Shown in pieces: positions 1-8,465 of a stretch of 64,000 bases of DNA (position 1 is the stretch's first letter; each line of letters opens with the position of its first letter). A program made the position numbers and the translations under genes. A model generated the notes under the pieces. It was not told the DNA's origin. It made no database searches and worked only from the letters and a program-made list of their open reading frames with translations. The stretch covers positions 557,077 to 621,076 of the forward strand of contig JANQAK010000006.1 in the NCBI GenBank assembly GCA_024707075.1, read 5' to 3'. This DNA comes from Afipia sp. (GTDB lineage Bacteria; Pseudomonadota; Alphaproteobacteria; Rhizobiales; Xanthobacteraceae).

Positions 1-384
1 AATGAAGATGCATTTGTCGCGCAGTTGAAGAGCATCGCGGTTTATGCCGCGGTCACGACTGACGCGAGCAATCCGAATGCGAACGGGCAACTGACCGCGC
101 TGAACTCGCGCATCGTCGACAATCTGGCGGTGCACCCGGGGCAGCAATCGATTCAGGACATCCAGGCCGATTTCGCCGGCGCCCAGGCTGCGATCGCGAC
201 AGCGAAAGACCGGCAGACCCAGACGGGAGCAATCGCGCAGTCAATGCTGGATTCGATTCAGGGCATCAACGACAACGAAGTCGCGACCAAGATCCTGGCG
301 CTGCAAACCAGCTTGCAGGCATCGTACCAGACCACGGCAACGCTCTATCAGATGAGCCTGCTGAAATTCATGCCGGTCGGTTAA
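1..384 (+). CDS. flgL: Flagellar hook-filament junction protein FlgL, C-terminal part (start lies outside window)
   Basis: The frame is open from base 1 and ends at a TAA at 382-384, so only the last 127 residues are present. The C-terminus is a helical flagellin-type segment (NDNEVATKILALQTSLQASY, then QMSLLKFM) typical of FlgL, which joins the hook to the filament. It lies just upstream of flbT and the flagellin genes, as expected for this locus. A short C-terminal fragment of a flagellin-like protein could also be a flagellin. The ending MSLLKFMP and the neighbours favour FlgL. The gene converges on flbT, with a hairpin between them. Confidence 0.75.
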   Translation, partial: NEDAFVAQLKSIAVYAAVTTDASNPNANGQLTALNSRIVDNLAVHPGQQSIQDIQADFAGAQAAIATAKDRQTQTGAIAQSMLDSIQGINDNEVATKILALQTSLQASYQTTATLYQMSLLKFMPVG

Positions 385-433
385 GCCGCCGTCTGCTGCA
401 TCCAGCGGCTATTATCCATCCCATGGATCATAC

Positions 434-460
434 GAAAAAGGCTCCCTTCTGGGAGCCCGT
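434..460 (-). terminator. Rho-independent terminator of flbT (first copy)
   Basis: The 7-bp stem GGCTCCC/GGGAGCC with a TTCT loop lies between the convergent flgL and flbT genes. Read on the minus strand it is followed by CTTTTT, a good T-tract. On the plus strand there is no T-tract, so it mainly serves flbT. Confidence 0.75.
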
Positions 461-482
461 TCGCACATCAATCTGCGTGGTA

Positions 483-917
483 TCAAGCGGCAGTGCTCAG
501 ACCGGCTTCGCGCGCTCCAGCCTGCTCGCTTCTGGCGCTGTCCAGAAGCTGCTTTTCGTAAGCGATCAGCTTCTTCGATTCCTTCAATGCTTTATAATAG
601 TCGCCGCTTAAGATGTGGTTATTGATTTCCTCGACCATGCCGGCGGCGCTCGGCACGGCGCTCAGGAAGTCGCGCATCACGTCGAAATACACCGCGTGGT
701 GTTCCTGCGGATCGTGCGAGATATACATGAGCTGGACCGCCAGATAGATCAGTTTGGCCGGGGTGTCCGCAGTGGCCGGGGTCAGGATATCTTTCTCACG
801 CAAGATGGGCAGCCTCTCTCCTTCGATCAGAAACTTCGCGCGCTGATCGGTATTCGTAATGACGCACGAACCGACAATGATTTTCTCGTGCGGCTTGAGT
901 TCGACCTTCAAAGCCAT
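483..917 (-). CDS. flbT: Flagellin post-transcriptional regulator FlbT, copy 1
   Basis: The 144-residue product begins MALKVELKPHEKIIVG and contains the FlbT family features FLIEGE, PILREKDIL and the central LIYLAVQLMYI. In Caulobacter FlbT binds the 5' end of flagellin mRNA and promotes its decay until the hook is complete. In other alphaproteobacteria it can act as an activator instead. It diverges from flagellin gene 1. The C-terminal 20 residues or so (SARSEQAGAREAGLSTAA) are absent from the second FlbT at 7301-7681. An RBS-like GGAG lies upstream of the ATG. A terminator hairpin follows the gene. Confidence 0.93.
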   Translation of the reverse strand: MALKVELKPHEKIIVGSCVITNTDQRAKFLIEGERLPILREKDILTPATADTPAKLIYLAVQLMYISHDPQEHHAVYFDVMRDFLSAVPSAAGMVEEINNHILSGDYYKALKESKKLIAYEKQLLDSARSEQAGAREAGLSTAA

Positions 918-1215
918 GGCGGTTCTCCTGTGCGGGCCGGTTCCAACGATACCGGCAACTGACGCGATCCTTTCGTTTTATGGTTAACGCGAGGTAAACG
1001 CCTGGGCGACTCCACAGCGATCGGGTTTAAGAAATACCCTTGTCGAATCAACGCCGTTGCGAATCGCGGCCCGCCCGCACGCCGCCGTTTTTCGGATAGT
1101 TGAGCAAATCCGGTTCACACCTTTTTAGATTGTTGGTTCCAAGGTGCATCGGCTCGTCGATCGAAATCGGCGGCACGCTTGTACACGTTGCGTCACACAC
1201 CAGAAAGGTAGTTTC
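918..1215. promoter_or_regulatory. Intergenic region between flbT and flagellin gene 1
   Basis: This 298-bp divergent spacer must hold the promoters of flbT and flagellin 1. At 984-998 it contains TTAACGCGAGGTAAA, one perfect and one degenerate half of the CtrA box TTAA-N7-TTAA. No sigma-54 element with correct spacing is visible upstream of the flagellin. CAGAAAGGTAG at 1201-1211 is the likely flagellin ribosome binding site. The long 5' region would fit FlbT-type control of flagellin mRNA. Confidence 0.35.
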
Positions 1216-4041
1216 ATGTCTGACATCGTTCTTTCGTCGTCGGTACGCCAGAACCTGCTGTCGCTCCAGTCGACCGCTGATCTTCTCGCGACCACGCAGA
1301 CCCGCCTTGCCACCGGCAAGAAGGTCAACACCGCTCTCGACAACCCGACCAACTTCTTCACCGCTTCGTCGCTCGATGCGCGCGCCAGCGACATCAACAA
1401 TCTCCTCGACGGCATCGGCAACGGCGTGCAGGTCCTTCAGGCCGCCAACACCGGCATCACCTCGCTCCAGAAGCTGGTCGATACCGCGAAGTCGATCGCC
1501 AACCAGGCGCTCCAGACCCCTGTGGGCTACACCAAGTCTGCTGCGACCAGCGGAGCCAACGCCGGCGTGAGCGCCTCCAACCTGCTCGGCACCACCGCTG
1601 CCGTCACCAGCAGCGTTGCGGGTTCGACCCTGACCAACAATGCCACCGCAACCTACGCTGTGACTGCTGGTACACCCGGCTCTGCGCAGAACAACAACCA
1701 CATCGGCGCGTATCAGAGCGTTGCGGTCGCCGGTTCGGCACAGACCAACAACCACCTCGGCGCCTATCAGAGCGTTGCAGTCCCCGGTTCGATTGTACTC
1801 AACGACAACACGACCACCGCCGTCGGCATCACCGGCGCGACCAAGCTGGCCGGCGTCGCGGGTGGCGCCTCGGACAACCTGTCGACCGCCTTCACCGCGC
1901 TCGACACCCTGAGCGTCAACGGCACCACCATCACGTTCAACTCGGGCTCCGGCACCACGGGTTCGGCGACTGCGGGCACGCTGTCGATCGACATCACCAC
2001 CGGCGACGTGCAGGACGTGGTCGACGCGATCGACGCCATCAGCGGCGGCGCGGCGGCGACGTTCAACGCCGGCGCGATCACGCTGAACACCGGCACGACT
2101 GCCGACCTTGACATCACCGGTACGGCTCTGGCCAAGCTCGGCCTTTCCGCCGCGGTCACCCCGCGCACCAACGCGGCGCCGACCCCGGCGTTTATCAGCG
2201 GCGCGACCAAGCTGTCCGGCACCGCGACTCCGACCTCGGATGCGGTATCGACGGCGTTCACGACCGCCGACACCATCGTGGTCAACGGCACGACGATCAA
2301 CTTCACGGCGGCCGGCACTGGTCTGCAGGACGCCACCCACGTTCGTATCGACGACGACATCAACACGCTGCTCGGCAAGATCGATGCAATCAGCGGCGGC
2401 ACGGGTTCGGCGGTCAATGCCACCACTGGCGTGATCACGCTGAACACCGGCACGACCTCCGACCTCGACATCAGCGGTTCGGGTCTGACCAAGCTCGGTC
2501 TCTCCGCCGCGATCACCCCGCGCACCAACGCGGCTCCGACCCCGGCTGCGATCACCGGCGCGACCAAGCTGTCCGGCACCGCGACCCCGACCTCGGATGC
2601 GCTGTCGACGGCGTTCACGACCGCCGACACCATCGTGGTCAACGGCACGACGATCAACTTCACGGCGGCCGGCACTGGCGTGCAGGACGCCACCCACGTC
2701 CGTATCGATGATGACTTGTCTGCGTTGCTCGGCAAGATCAACGCGATCTCGGGCGGCACCTCGGCGATCAACGCCACCACCGGCGCGATCACGCTGAGCA
2801 CCGGCACGGGCGCTGACATCACCACAAGCGGCACGGGTCTTGCCAAGCTTGGCCTCGTGGCTGAGACCATCGCCCGTACGTCAAGCACGGCGACTGCACC
2901 GCAGATCACCGGCGCGACGACGCTGAGCGGCGCCACTGGCACCGACTCGCTGGCCACCGCCTTCACGACGGCGGATACGATCACCGTGAACGGCACGACG
3001 ATCAACTTCACGGCAGCCGGCACCGGTGTGCAGGACGCCACCCACGTTCGTATCGATGACAACGTCAACGCCTTGCTCGCCAAGATCGACGCGATCAGCG
3101 GCGGCACGGGTTCGGCGGTTAACGCCGGCAAGGTGACGTTGAATGCCGGCACGGCTGCCGATCTGGTGATCAGCGGTTCGACCGGTGCTCTCGCCAAGCT
3201 CGGCCTCGCCGCCGGGACGACCGCGAAGAGCACACCGGCGAATGCCGGCCTGAGCGGCCAGACCCTGACCATCGGTGCGACCGGTGGCGGTACGGCGACC
3301 AGCATCACCTTCGGTACTGGCGCCAACCAGGTCTCGACCCTCGATCAGCTCAATGCTGCGCTGTCGGCCAACAACCTGCAAGCCAGCGTCAGCACCACGG
3401 GCAAGATCACCCTGACCACGACCAACGATGCGGCGTCCGCGAACATCGGTGCGCTCGGTGGCACGATCACGGATCCGGGCAACATCTTCGCGGGCGTGAC
3501 CGTGCAGACGGCGTCGCAGGATGCCGCTTCGCAGGCCACTCGCGCCAGCCTGGTGTCGCAGTACAACAACGTGATCGACCAGATCCGCACCACTGCGCAG
3601 GACTCGTCGTTCAACGGTGTCAACCTGCTCAACGGCGACCAGCTCAAGCTGGTGTTCAACGAAACCGGCACCTCGACCCTGAACATCACCGGTGTTCTGT
3701 TCGACCCAGCCGGTCTCGGTCTGGGTGCCCTCAACAAGGGCACGGACTTCATTGACAACTCGGCGACCAACAAGGTGCTGTCGGCCCTCAACGATGCCAG
3801 CAGCACGCTGCGTTCGCAGGCTTCGGCTTTGGGTTCGAACCTTTCGGTCGTGCAGGTTCGTCAGGACTTCTCGAAGAACCTGATCAACGTGCTACAGACC
3901 GGCTCGTCCAACCTGACGCTGGCCGACACCAACGAGGAAGCGGCGAACAGCCAGGCTCTGGCGACCCGTCAGTCGATCGCGGTGTCCGCGCTGGCTCTGG
4001 CCAACCAGTCGCAGCAGAGCGTGCTTCAGCTCCTGCGCTGA
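1216..4041 (+). CDS. Flagellin 1 (giant, 941 aa)
   Basis: This is a filament subunit exported by the flagellar type III apparatus. The ATG at 1216 is chosen because AGAAAGG precedes it and the protein then starts MSDIVLSSSVRQNLLSLQST, a standard flagellin N-terminus. An upstream in-frame start at 1144 would add 24 unrelated residues. The conserved D0/D1 helices are about residues 1-105 and 770-941 (ending ANQSQQSVLQLLR). Between them lies a very large surface domain with four tandem repeats of about 112-122 residues. At 941 aa it is roughly twice a normal flagellin, but similar giant flagellins form the thick flagellum of Bradyrhizobium. It is followed by a strong terminator, so it is probably monocistronic. 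It is a close paralog of flagellin 2. Confidence 0.93.
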   Translation: MSDIVLSSSVRQNLLSLQSTADLLATTQTRLATGKKVNTALDNPTNFFTASSLDARASDINNLLDGIGNGVQVLQAANTGITSLQKLVDTAKSIANQALQTPVGYTKSAATSGANAGVSASNLLGTTAAVTSSVAGSTLTNNATATYAVTAGTPGSAQNNNHIGAYQSVAVAGSAQTNNHLGAYQSVAVPGSIVLNDNTTTAVGITGATKLAGVAGGASDNLSTAFTALDTLSVNGTTITFNSGSGTTGSATAGTLSIDITTGDVQDVVDAIDAISGGAAATFNAGAITLNTGTTADLDITGTALAKLGLSAAVTPRTNAAPTPAFISGATKLSGTATPTSDAVSTAFTTADTIVVNGTTINFTAAGTGLQDATHVRIDDDINTLLGKIDAISGGTGSAVNATTGVITLNTGTTSDLDISGSGLTKLGLSAAITPRTNAAPTPAAITGATKLSGTATPTSDALSTAFTTADTIVVNGTTINFTAAGTGVQDATHVRIDDDLSALLGKINAISGGTSAINATTGAITLSTGTGADITTSGTGLAKLGLVAETIARTSSTATAPQITGATTLSGATGTDSLATAFTTADTITVNGTTINFTAAGTGVQDATHVRIDDNVNALLAKIDAISGGTGSAVNAGKVTLNAGTAADLVISGSTGALAKLGLAAGTTAKSTPANAGLSGQTLTIGATGGGTATSITFGTGANQVSTLDQLNAALSANNLQASVSTTGKITLTTTNDAASANIGALGGTITDPGNIFAGVTVQTASQDAASQATRASLVSQYNNVIDQIRTTAQDSSFNGVNLLNGDQLKLVFNETGTSTLNITGVLFDPAGLGLGALNKGTDFIDNSATNKVLSALNDASSTLRSQASALGSNLSVVQVRQDFSKNLINVLQTGSSNLTLADTNEEAANSQALATRQSIAVSALALANQSQQSVLQLLR
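1674..2548 (+). repeat. Near-identical block shared with flagellin 2 (copy 1)
   Basis: This segment aligns without gaps, at a constant offset of 3076 bases, to 4750-5624 in flagellin 2. By eye only about ten mismatches occur over roughly 870 bp, nearly all silent. Immediately upstream (about 1510-1670) the two genes are hardly alignable, and downstream the repeats diverge. This mosaic pattern is what gene conversion or recent duplication leaves. Confidence 0.85.
1828..3240 (+). repeat. Four tandem repeats in the flagellin 1 surface domain
   Basis: Repeat units begin at 1828, 2194, 2551 and 2905 (spacing 366, 357 and 354 bp), each in frame. Each unit opens with I(T/S)GAT(K/T)L and contains a STAFT..DT..VNGTTI block, a DAISGG block and an LTKLGL or LAKLGL block. 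Units 2-4 share TINFTAAGTG and QDATHVRIDD. Unit 1 is the most divergent. Confidence 0.85.
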
Positions 4042-4065
4042 TCTCGACGAACCTACGCAAGAATC

Positions 4066-4096
4066 AGGCGGCGGGGGAAACCCCGCCGCTTTTTTA
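4066..4096 (+). terminator. Terminator after flagellin 1
   Basis: GCGGCGGGG/CCCCGCCGC stem with an AAA-type loop, directly followed by TTTTTTA. It lies 25 bp after the flagellin stop codon and separates the two flagellin genes transcriptionally. Confidence 0.9.
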
Positions 4097-4180
4097 TTGC
4101 CCGTTAGCCGGGTCGGGAACCGGGCGGGCAGGGCCCGTTTCAACATCAACACTTTGTTAAGGATGTCATTTAAGCGGCTG

Positions 4181-4195
4181 TTAACCATAATTTAA
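4181..4195 (+). promoter_or_regulatory. CtrA-type box upstream of flagellin 2
   Basis: TTAACCATAATTTAA matches TTAA-N7-TTAA exactly. It lies 97 bases before the flagellin 2 ATG. The full-match site is present at flagellin 2 but only a half-degenerate one at flagellin 1. The binding protein is inferred from the motif. Confidence 0.6.
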
Positions 4196-4291
4196 GCCGT
4201 GCCTCCTAAGAATCGGGGAAAGACGCCGTTCTCCGTGCTGCACCTGCCGATCGGGTTGTCGGCATCTCGCATATCTAAGGAAGGTACTACT

Positions 4292-7141
4292 ATGTCCGAC
4301 ATCGTTCTCTCGGCGTCAGTTCGCCAGAATCTGCTGTCGCTCCAGGCAACGGCGGATTTGCTGGCCACCACCCAGAACCGGCTGGCAACGGGCAAGAAGG
4401 TCAATTCGGCGCTCGATAACCCGACCAACTACTTCACGGCCGCCAATCTCGACAGCCGCGCCAGCGACATCAACAATCTCCTGGACGGCATCGGCAACGG
4501 CGTGCAGGTCCTTCAGGCCGCCAACACCGGCATCACCTCGCTCCAGAAGCTCATTGACAGCGCGAAGTCGGTCGCCAACCAGGCGCTTCAGACCAACGTC
4601 GGCTATACCAAGTCGACGGCAGTGTCGGCGGCTCTGCCCAATGTCACAGCCGCGAATCTGCTGGCGACGGCCGGCGGCTCCGCCAGTACGGTGGCCGGTA
4701 CGACGCAGACCAACAATAACACCATTTCCTATAGCGCCGCCGCCGCGACACCCGGCAGTGCGCAGAATAACAACCACATCGGCGCGTATCAGAGCGTTGC
4801 GGTCCCCGGTTCGGCACAGACCAACAACCACCTCGGCGCCTATCAGAGCGTTGCAGTCCCCGGTTCGATTGTACTCAACGACAACACGACCACCGCCGTC
4901 GGCATCACCGGCGCGACCAAGCTGGCCGGCGTCGCGGGTGGCGCCTCGGACAACCTGTCGACCGCCTTCACCGCGCTCGACACCCTGAGCGTCAACGGCA
5001 CCACCATCACGTTCAACTCGGGCTCCGGCACCACGGGTTCGGCGACTGCGGGCACGCTGTCGATCGACATCACCACCGGCGACGTGCAGGACGTGGTCGA
5101 CGCGATCGACGCCATCAGCGGCGGCGCGGCGGCGACGTTCAACGCTGGCGCGATCACGCTGAACACCGGCACGACTGCCGACCTTGACATCACCGGTACG
5201 GCTCTGGCCAAGCTCGGCCTCTCCGCCGCGGTCACCCCGCGCACCAACGCGGCTCCGACCCCGGCGTTTATCAGCGGTGCGACCAAGCTGTCCGGCACCG
5301 CGACTCCGACCTCGGATGCGGTATCGACGGCGTTCACGACCGCCGACACCATCGTGGTCAACGGCACCACGATCAACTTCACGGCGGCCGGCACTGGTCT
5401 ACAGGACGCCACCCACGTCCGTATCGACGACGACATCAACACGCTGCTCGGCAAGATCGATGCAATCAGCGGCGGCACGGGTTCGGCGGTCAATGCCACC
5501 ACCGGCGTGATCACGCTGAACACCGGCACGACCTCCGACCTCGACATCAGCGGTTCGGGTCTGACCAAGCTCGGTCTCTCCGCCGCGATCACCCCGCGCA
5601 CCAACGCGGCACCGACCCCGGCACCGATTACGGCATCGACTCAAATCGCAGGTGCAGCGACCCCAACCTCGAATGCGCTGTCGACGGCGTTCACGACCGC
5701 CGACACCATCGTGGTCAACGGCCAGACCCTTTCATTCCATTCGGGCGGCGGCAATACGGGTACGGCGGGCGCCGGCAACCTGTCGATCGACATCACGACC
5801 GGGACAGTTCAGCAAGTTCTGACCGCCATCAACGCCTATAGCGGCGGCACGTCGGCGATCGATCCGACCACCGGCGCCATTACCCTGAGCACCGGCACCA
5901 CAGCCGACCTCAACGTCAACGGCACGGGCCTGGCCAAGCTCGGTCTCAGCGCCGGTATCACCCCGCGCACCTCGACGCCGGTGACGGGCGCTCCGATCGA
6001 CAACACCACCACCTTGACGGGCGGTGTCGGCACCAACTCGTTGACCACGGCCTTCAACACCGGCGACACGATTGTCGTCAACGGCAAGACCATCTCGTTC
6101 AACTCCGGCGCCGGCAACACAGGTACGGCGGCCGCGGGCAACCTGTCCCTCGACATCACCACCGCGACAGTCGCCGACGTTCTCGGCGCCATCGACGCTT
6201 ACAGCGGCGGCAGCGGGTCGGCGGTCGTCAACGGCAGGGCGACGCTGGTGGCGAGCACCGCTGCGAACCTCGTTATCAGCGGCTCGGGTCTGGCAAAGAT
6301 TGGCCTCGTGGCCGGCACCACACCGGCCAGCACGGCGGCAACGACGGGACTGAGCGGTCTCACCCTCACCATCGGCTCGACCGGTGGCGGCACGCCGACC
6401 AACATTACCTTCGGTCTGGGTGCAACCCAGGTCTCGACCCTTGACCAGCTCAATGCGGCGCTGTCGGCCAACAATCTGCAAGCCAGCGTCAGCACCACGG
6501 GTCAGATCATGCTGACCACAACCAACGACGCCGCATCATCGAACATCGCGGTGATCGGAGGCACGGCCACGGATCCGGGTAATGCCTTCGCAGGTGTGAG
6601 TGTGGTGGGCGCTTCGGCTGACGCAACCTCGCAGGCAACGCGCGCCGGTCTGGTGTCGCAGTACAACAACATCATCGACCAGATCCGCACGACCTCGCAG
6701 GACGCATCGTTCAACGGCGTCAACCTGCTCGCCGGCGATCAGCTCAAGCTGGTGTTCAACGAAACCGGCAAGTCCACGCTGAATATCGCGGGCACGGCGC
6801 TCGATCCCGCGGGTCTCGGTCTTGGTACGCTCATCAAGGGCACGGACTTCATCGACAATGCCTCGACCAACAAGATCCTGGCTGCGCTCAACAGCGCCGG
6901 CAGTTTCCTGCGCTCGCAGGCGTCGACCCTGGGTTCGAACCTCTCGATCGTGCAGATCCGTCAGGACTTCTCGAAGAACCTGATCAACGTGTTGCAGACC
7001 GGCTCCGCAAACCTGACGGTTGCCGACACCAACGAGGAAGCGGCGAACAGCCAGGCCTTGGCGACCCGTCAGTCGATCGCGGTGTCCGCACTCGCGCTCG
7101 CCAACCAGTCGCAACAGAGCGTGCTCAAGCTGCTGCAATAA
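4292..7141 (+). CDS. Flagellin 2 (giant, 949 aa)
   Basis: This is the second filament subunit, a paralog of flagellin 1. The ATG at 4292 follows TAAGGAAGGT and gives MSDIVLSASVRQNLLSLQAT. Starting at 4199 would add 31 non-flagellin residues. The conserved N-terminal helix domain (about 1-105) and C-terminal domain (about 780-949, ending QSVLKLLQ) are nearly the same as in flagellin 1. The surface domain has four repeat units starting near 4904, 5270, 5627 and 5996. The first two are nearly identical in DNA to flagellin 1 and the last two clearly diverged. Its own terminator follows. The AYQSVAVPGS motif occurs twice near 4789-4866, as in flagellin 1. Confidence 0.93.
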   Translation: MSDIVLSASVRQNLLSLQATADLLATTQNRLATGKKVNSALDNPTNYFTAANLDSRASDINNLLDGIGNGVQVLQAANTGITSLQKLIDSAKSVANQALQTNVGYTKSTAVSAALPNVTAANLLATAGGSASTVAGTTQTNNNTISYSAAAATPGSAQNNNHIGAYQSVAVPGSAQTNNHLGAYQSVAVPGSIVLNDNTTTAVGITGATKLAGVAGGASDNLSTAFTALDTLSVNGTTITFNSGSGTTGSATAGTLSIDITTGDVQDVVDAIDAISGGAAATFNAGAITLNTGTTADLDITGTALAKLGLSAAVTPRTNAAPTPAFISGATKLSGTATPTSDAVSTAFTTADTIVVNGTTINFTAAGTGLQDATHVRIDDDINTLLGKIDAISGGTGSAVNATTGVITLNTGTTSDLDISGSGLTKLGLSAAITPRTNAAPTPAPITASTQIAGAATPTSNALSTAFTTADTIVVNGQTLSFHSGGGNTGTAGAGNLSIDITTGTVQQVLTAINAYSGGTSAIDPTTGAITLSTGTTADLNVNGTGLAKLGLSAGITPRTSTPVTGAPIDNTTTLTGGVGTNSLTTAFNTGDTIVVNGKTISFNSGAGNTGTAAAGNLSLDITTATVADVLGAIDAYSGGSGSAVVNGRATLVASTAANLVISGSGLAKIGLVAGTTPASTAATTGLSGLTLTIGSTGGGTPTNITFGLGATQVSTLDQLNAALSANNLQASVSTTGQIMLTTTNDAASSNIAVIGGTATDPGNAFAGVSVVGASADATSQATRAGLVSQYNNIIDQIRTTSQDASFNGVNLLAGDQLKLVFNETGKSTLNIAGTALDPAGLGLGTLIKGTDFIDNASTNKILAALNSAGSFLRSQASTLGSNLSIVQIRQDFSKNLINVLQTGSANLTVADTNEEAANSQALATRQSIAVSALALANQSQQSVLKLLQ
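4750..5624 (+). repeat. Near-identical block shared with flagellin 1 (copy 2)
   Basis: Counterpart of 1674-2548 at a constant +3076 offset with no indels. Differences are mostly third-position changes, for example AACGCT against AACGCC. The boundaries are abrupt: before 4750 and after about 5624 the two genes differ strongly. Confidence 0.85.
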
Positions 7142-7162
7142 TCGGTTAACCCGATCTCAATA

Positions 7163-7196
7163 CAGCAGCGGGGATAAAATCCCGCTGCTTTTTTAT
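7163..7196 (+). terminator. Terminator after flagellin 2
   Basis: AGCAGCGGGA/TCCCGCTGCT stem with a TAAAA-type loop followed by TTTTTTA, 22 bp after the flagellin stop codon. Confidence 0.9.
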
Positions 7197-7300
7197 GCCG
7201 CGAATCGAGCCTATCCCAGAAGGGATAAATTTGATTCAAGACGACTGAATTGACCGGGACGTCATCTGGAGACGCTGGAGATTGTCAGGGGAGACAGAAC

Positions 7301-7681
7301 GTGGCCCTCAGAGTCGAGCTCAAACCCTTTGAACGGATCGTTATCGGCCAGAGCGTCATCACCAATTCGGAAACACGCGCGACGTTCCTGATCGATGGTG
7401 AAACGCCGATCCTGCGTGAGAAGGATATTCTGACGGCGGAGACCGCCAACACGCCGGTCAAGCGAATCTATCTTTGTGTCCAGCAGATGTATCTCGAGAA
7501 CGACATTCCGAAATATCAGGAGCTGTATCTCGGCTTCGTCAAAGATTTGCTGGAGGCCGTCCCCAGTTTTCGCCAACCGATCGAATCCGCGAGTAATCTT
7601 ATTTTAAGCGGTTATCTTTACAAAGCTCTAAGAGAAATCAGGAAACTAATAAGTCGCGAAGACGAACTCCTATCGAGGTGA
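7301..7681 (+). CDS. flbT: Flagellin regulator FlbT, copy 2
   Basis: The GTG at 7301 is preferred because CAGGGGAGAC sits just upstream and the protein then starts (M)ALRVELKPFERIVIG, aligning with copy 1. This gives 126 residues. It shares FLIDGETPILREKDILT and the YKALREIRKL C-terminal helix with the family. It lacks the extra tail of copy 1 and is less similar in the middle (QQMYLENDIPKYQELY). flaF starts 3 bp after its stop codon, so the two form an operon, the usual FlbT-FlaF pair that balances flagellin synthesis with assembly. Confidence 0.92.
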   Translation: MALRVELKPFERIVIGQSVITNSETRATFLIDGETPILREKDILTAETANTPVKRIYLCVQQMYLENDIPKYQELYLGFVKDLLEAVPSFRQPIESASNLILSGYLYKALREIRKLISREDELLSR

Positions 7682-7684
7682 TGA

Positions 7685-8050
7685 ATGTCTAACGCCGCCC
7701 ATGCCTACGCACGTACTGCCCAGACAACGGCGTCTCCTCGCGAGATCGAAGCGCAGGCTCTCCTGAAGGCAGCAAACAAGCTGCAAGACATCATGACCAA
7801 CCTGGGTCGCACCGACGACGAGTTCAGCGCCGCGCTGTTGTTCAACCGCAAGCTCTGGGCCATCCTGCTGAGCGCGGTCACCAGCGATGAGAATCCGCAA
7901 ACCATCGAGGTGCGCCAGAACATCGTCAATATCGGCACCTTCGTCATGACGCAGACCGTGGAATTGCAACTCAATCCGCAGCGCGAGAAGCTCAAGCCGC
8001 TGATCGACATCAACTGCAACCTTGCGGCCGGCCTGTCAGGCCGGGCATAA
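7685..8050 (+). CDS. flaF: Flagellin biosynthesis regulator FlaF
   Basis: The 121-residue product carries the FlaF signature: an AYA N-terminus, REIEAQALLKAANKLQ, a central FNRKLWAILLSAVT and the helix VRQNIVNIGTFV. FlaF is required for flagellin secretion or synthesis in alphaproteobacteria and opposes FlbT in Caulobacter. It starts 3 bp after flbT copy 2 and is probably translated from the same mRNA. A further small gene follows 18 bp later. Confidence 0.92.
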   Translation: MSNAAHAYARTAQTTASPREIEAQALLKAANKLQDIMTNLGRTDDEFSAALLFNRKLWAILLSAVTSDENPQTIEVRQNIVNIGTFVMTQTVELQLNPQREKLKPLIDINCNLAAGLSGRA

Positions 8051-8068
8051 CGATACGGAAACATCGTC

Positions 8069-8435
8069 GTGGCTGACCTTCTGAGCATCATATCGGCGAA
8101 CTACGTCACGGTCGGCTCGAACGTCAATTATTCGAAGAGTCCTTACGTGCCCGTCGATGCCGCGAGTTACGAGGGCAACTGGACCGGCAAGTACGCCAAC
8201 AACGATCTCGTTCAGCGTCCAGGTTACCAACGTCGTCGGATTTCGCGCGAAGGTGCGATACCAGAGCGGCAGTACGATGAAGTACCAGGACGTTCTGATC
8301 CGGGACAATTCCTTCAGGATCGGCGATTCGAAATTCACCCTGACGAAGCAGGGCACGGCGCAGATCAAGACCGTGATGACAAACCCCGCCACCGGCGCGC
8401 AGTCGCTCGAGACAGCCTACGCCAAGCAGGGCTAG
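8069..8435 (+). pseudogene. Small flagellar-locus protein of unknown function, broken by a one-base insertion
   Basis: From the GTG at 8069 the frame reads VADLLSIISANYVTVGSN and continues to GKYANN, then goes out of register into low-complexity text. In the +1 frame the sequence continues sensibly as ISFSVQVTNVVGFRAKVRY and ends at 8435 with TAYAKQG. Dropping one base near 8204 (AACAACGATCTCG) joins the two halves as GKYANN-ISFSVQV, giving a protein of about 121 aa. I do not recognise a named family. The position after flaF suggests a flagellar role. Either a real frameshift or a sequencing error is possible. Confidence 0.6.
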
Positions 8436-8465
8436 ATTCCGGCGCCGCGCGTTCCGGCGGATGAC

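Noticed and set aside
1186..1205. CGGCACGCTTGTACACGTTG as a sigma-54 promoter of flagellin 1
   Set aside because: The GG and GC elements are 18 bp apart instead of the required 12.
1048..3326. Long antisense open frames on the minus strand over flagellin 1 (up to 549 aa)
   Set aside because: They mirror the repetitive flagellin coding strand and carry Arg/Gly- or Val/Pro-rich text; no RBS and no domain.
1828..6345. Tandem repeats as a possible CRISPR array
   Set aside because: Units are about 350 bp, in frame, and coding; there are no short direct repeats with unique spacers.
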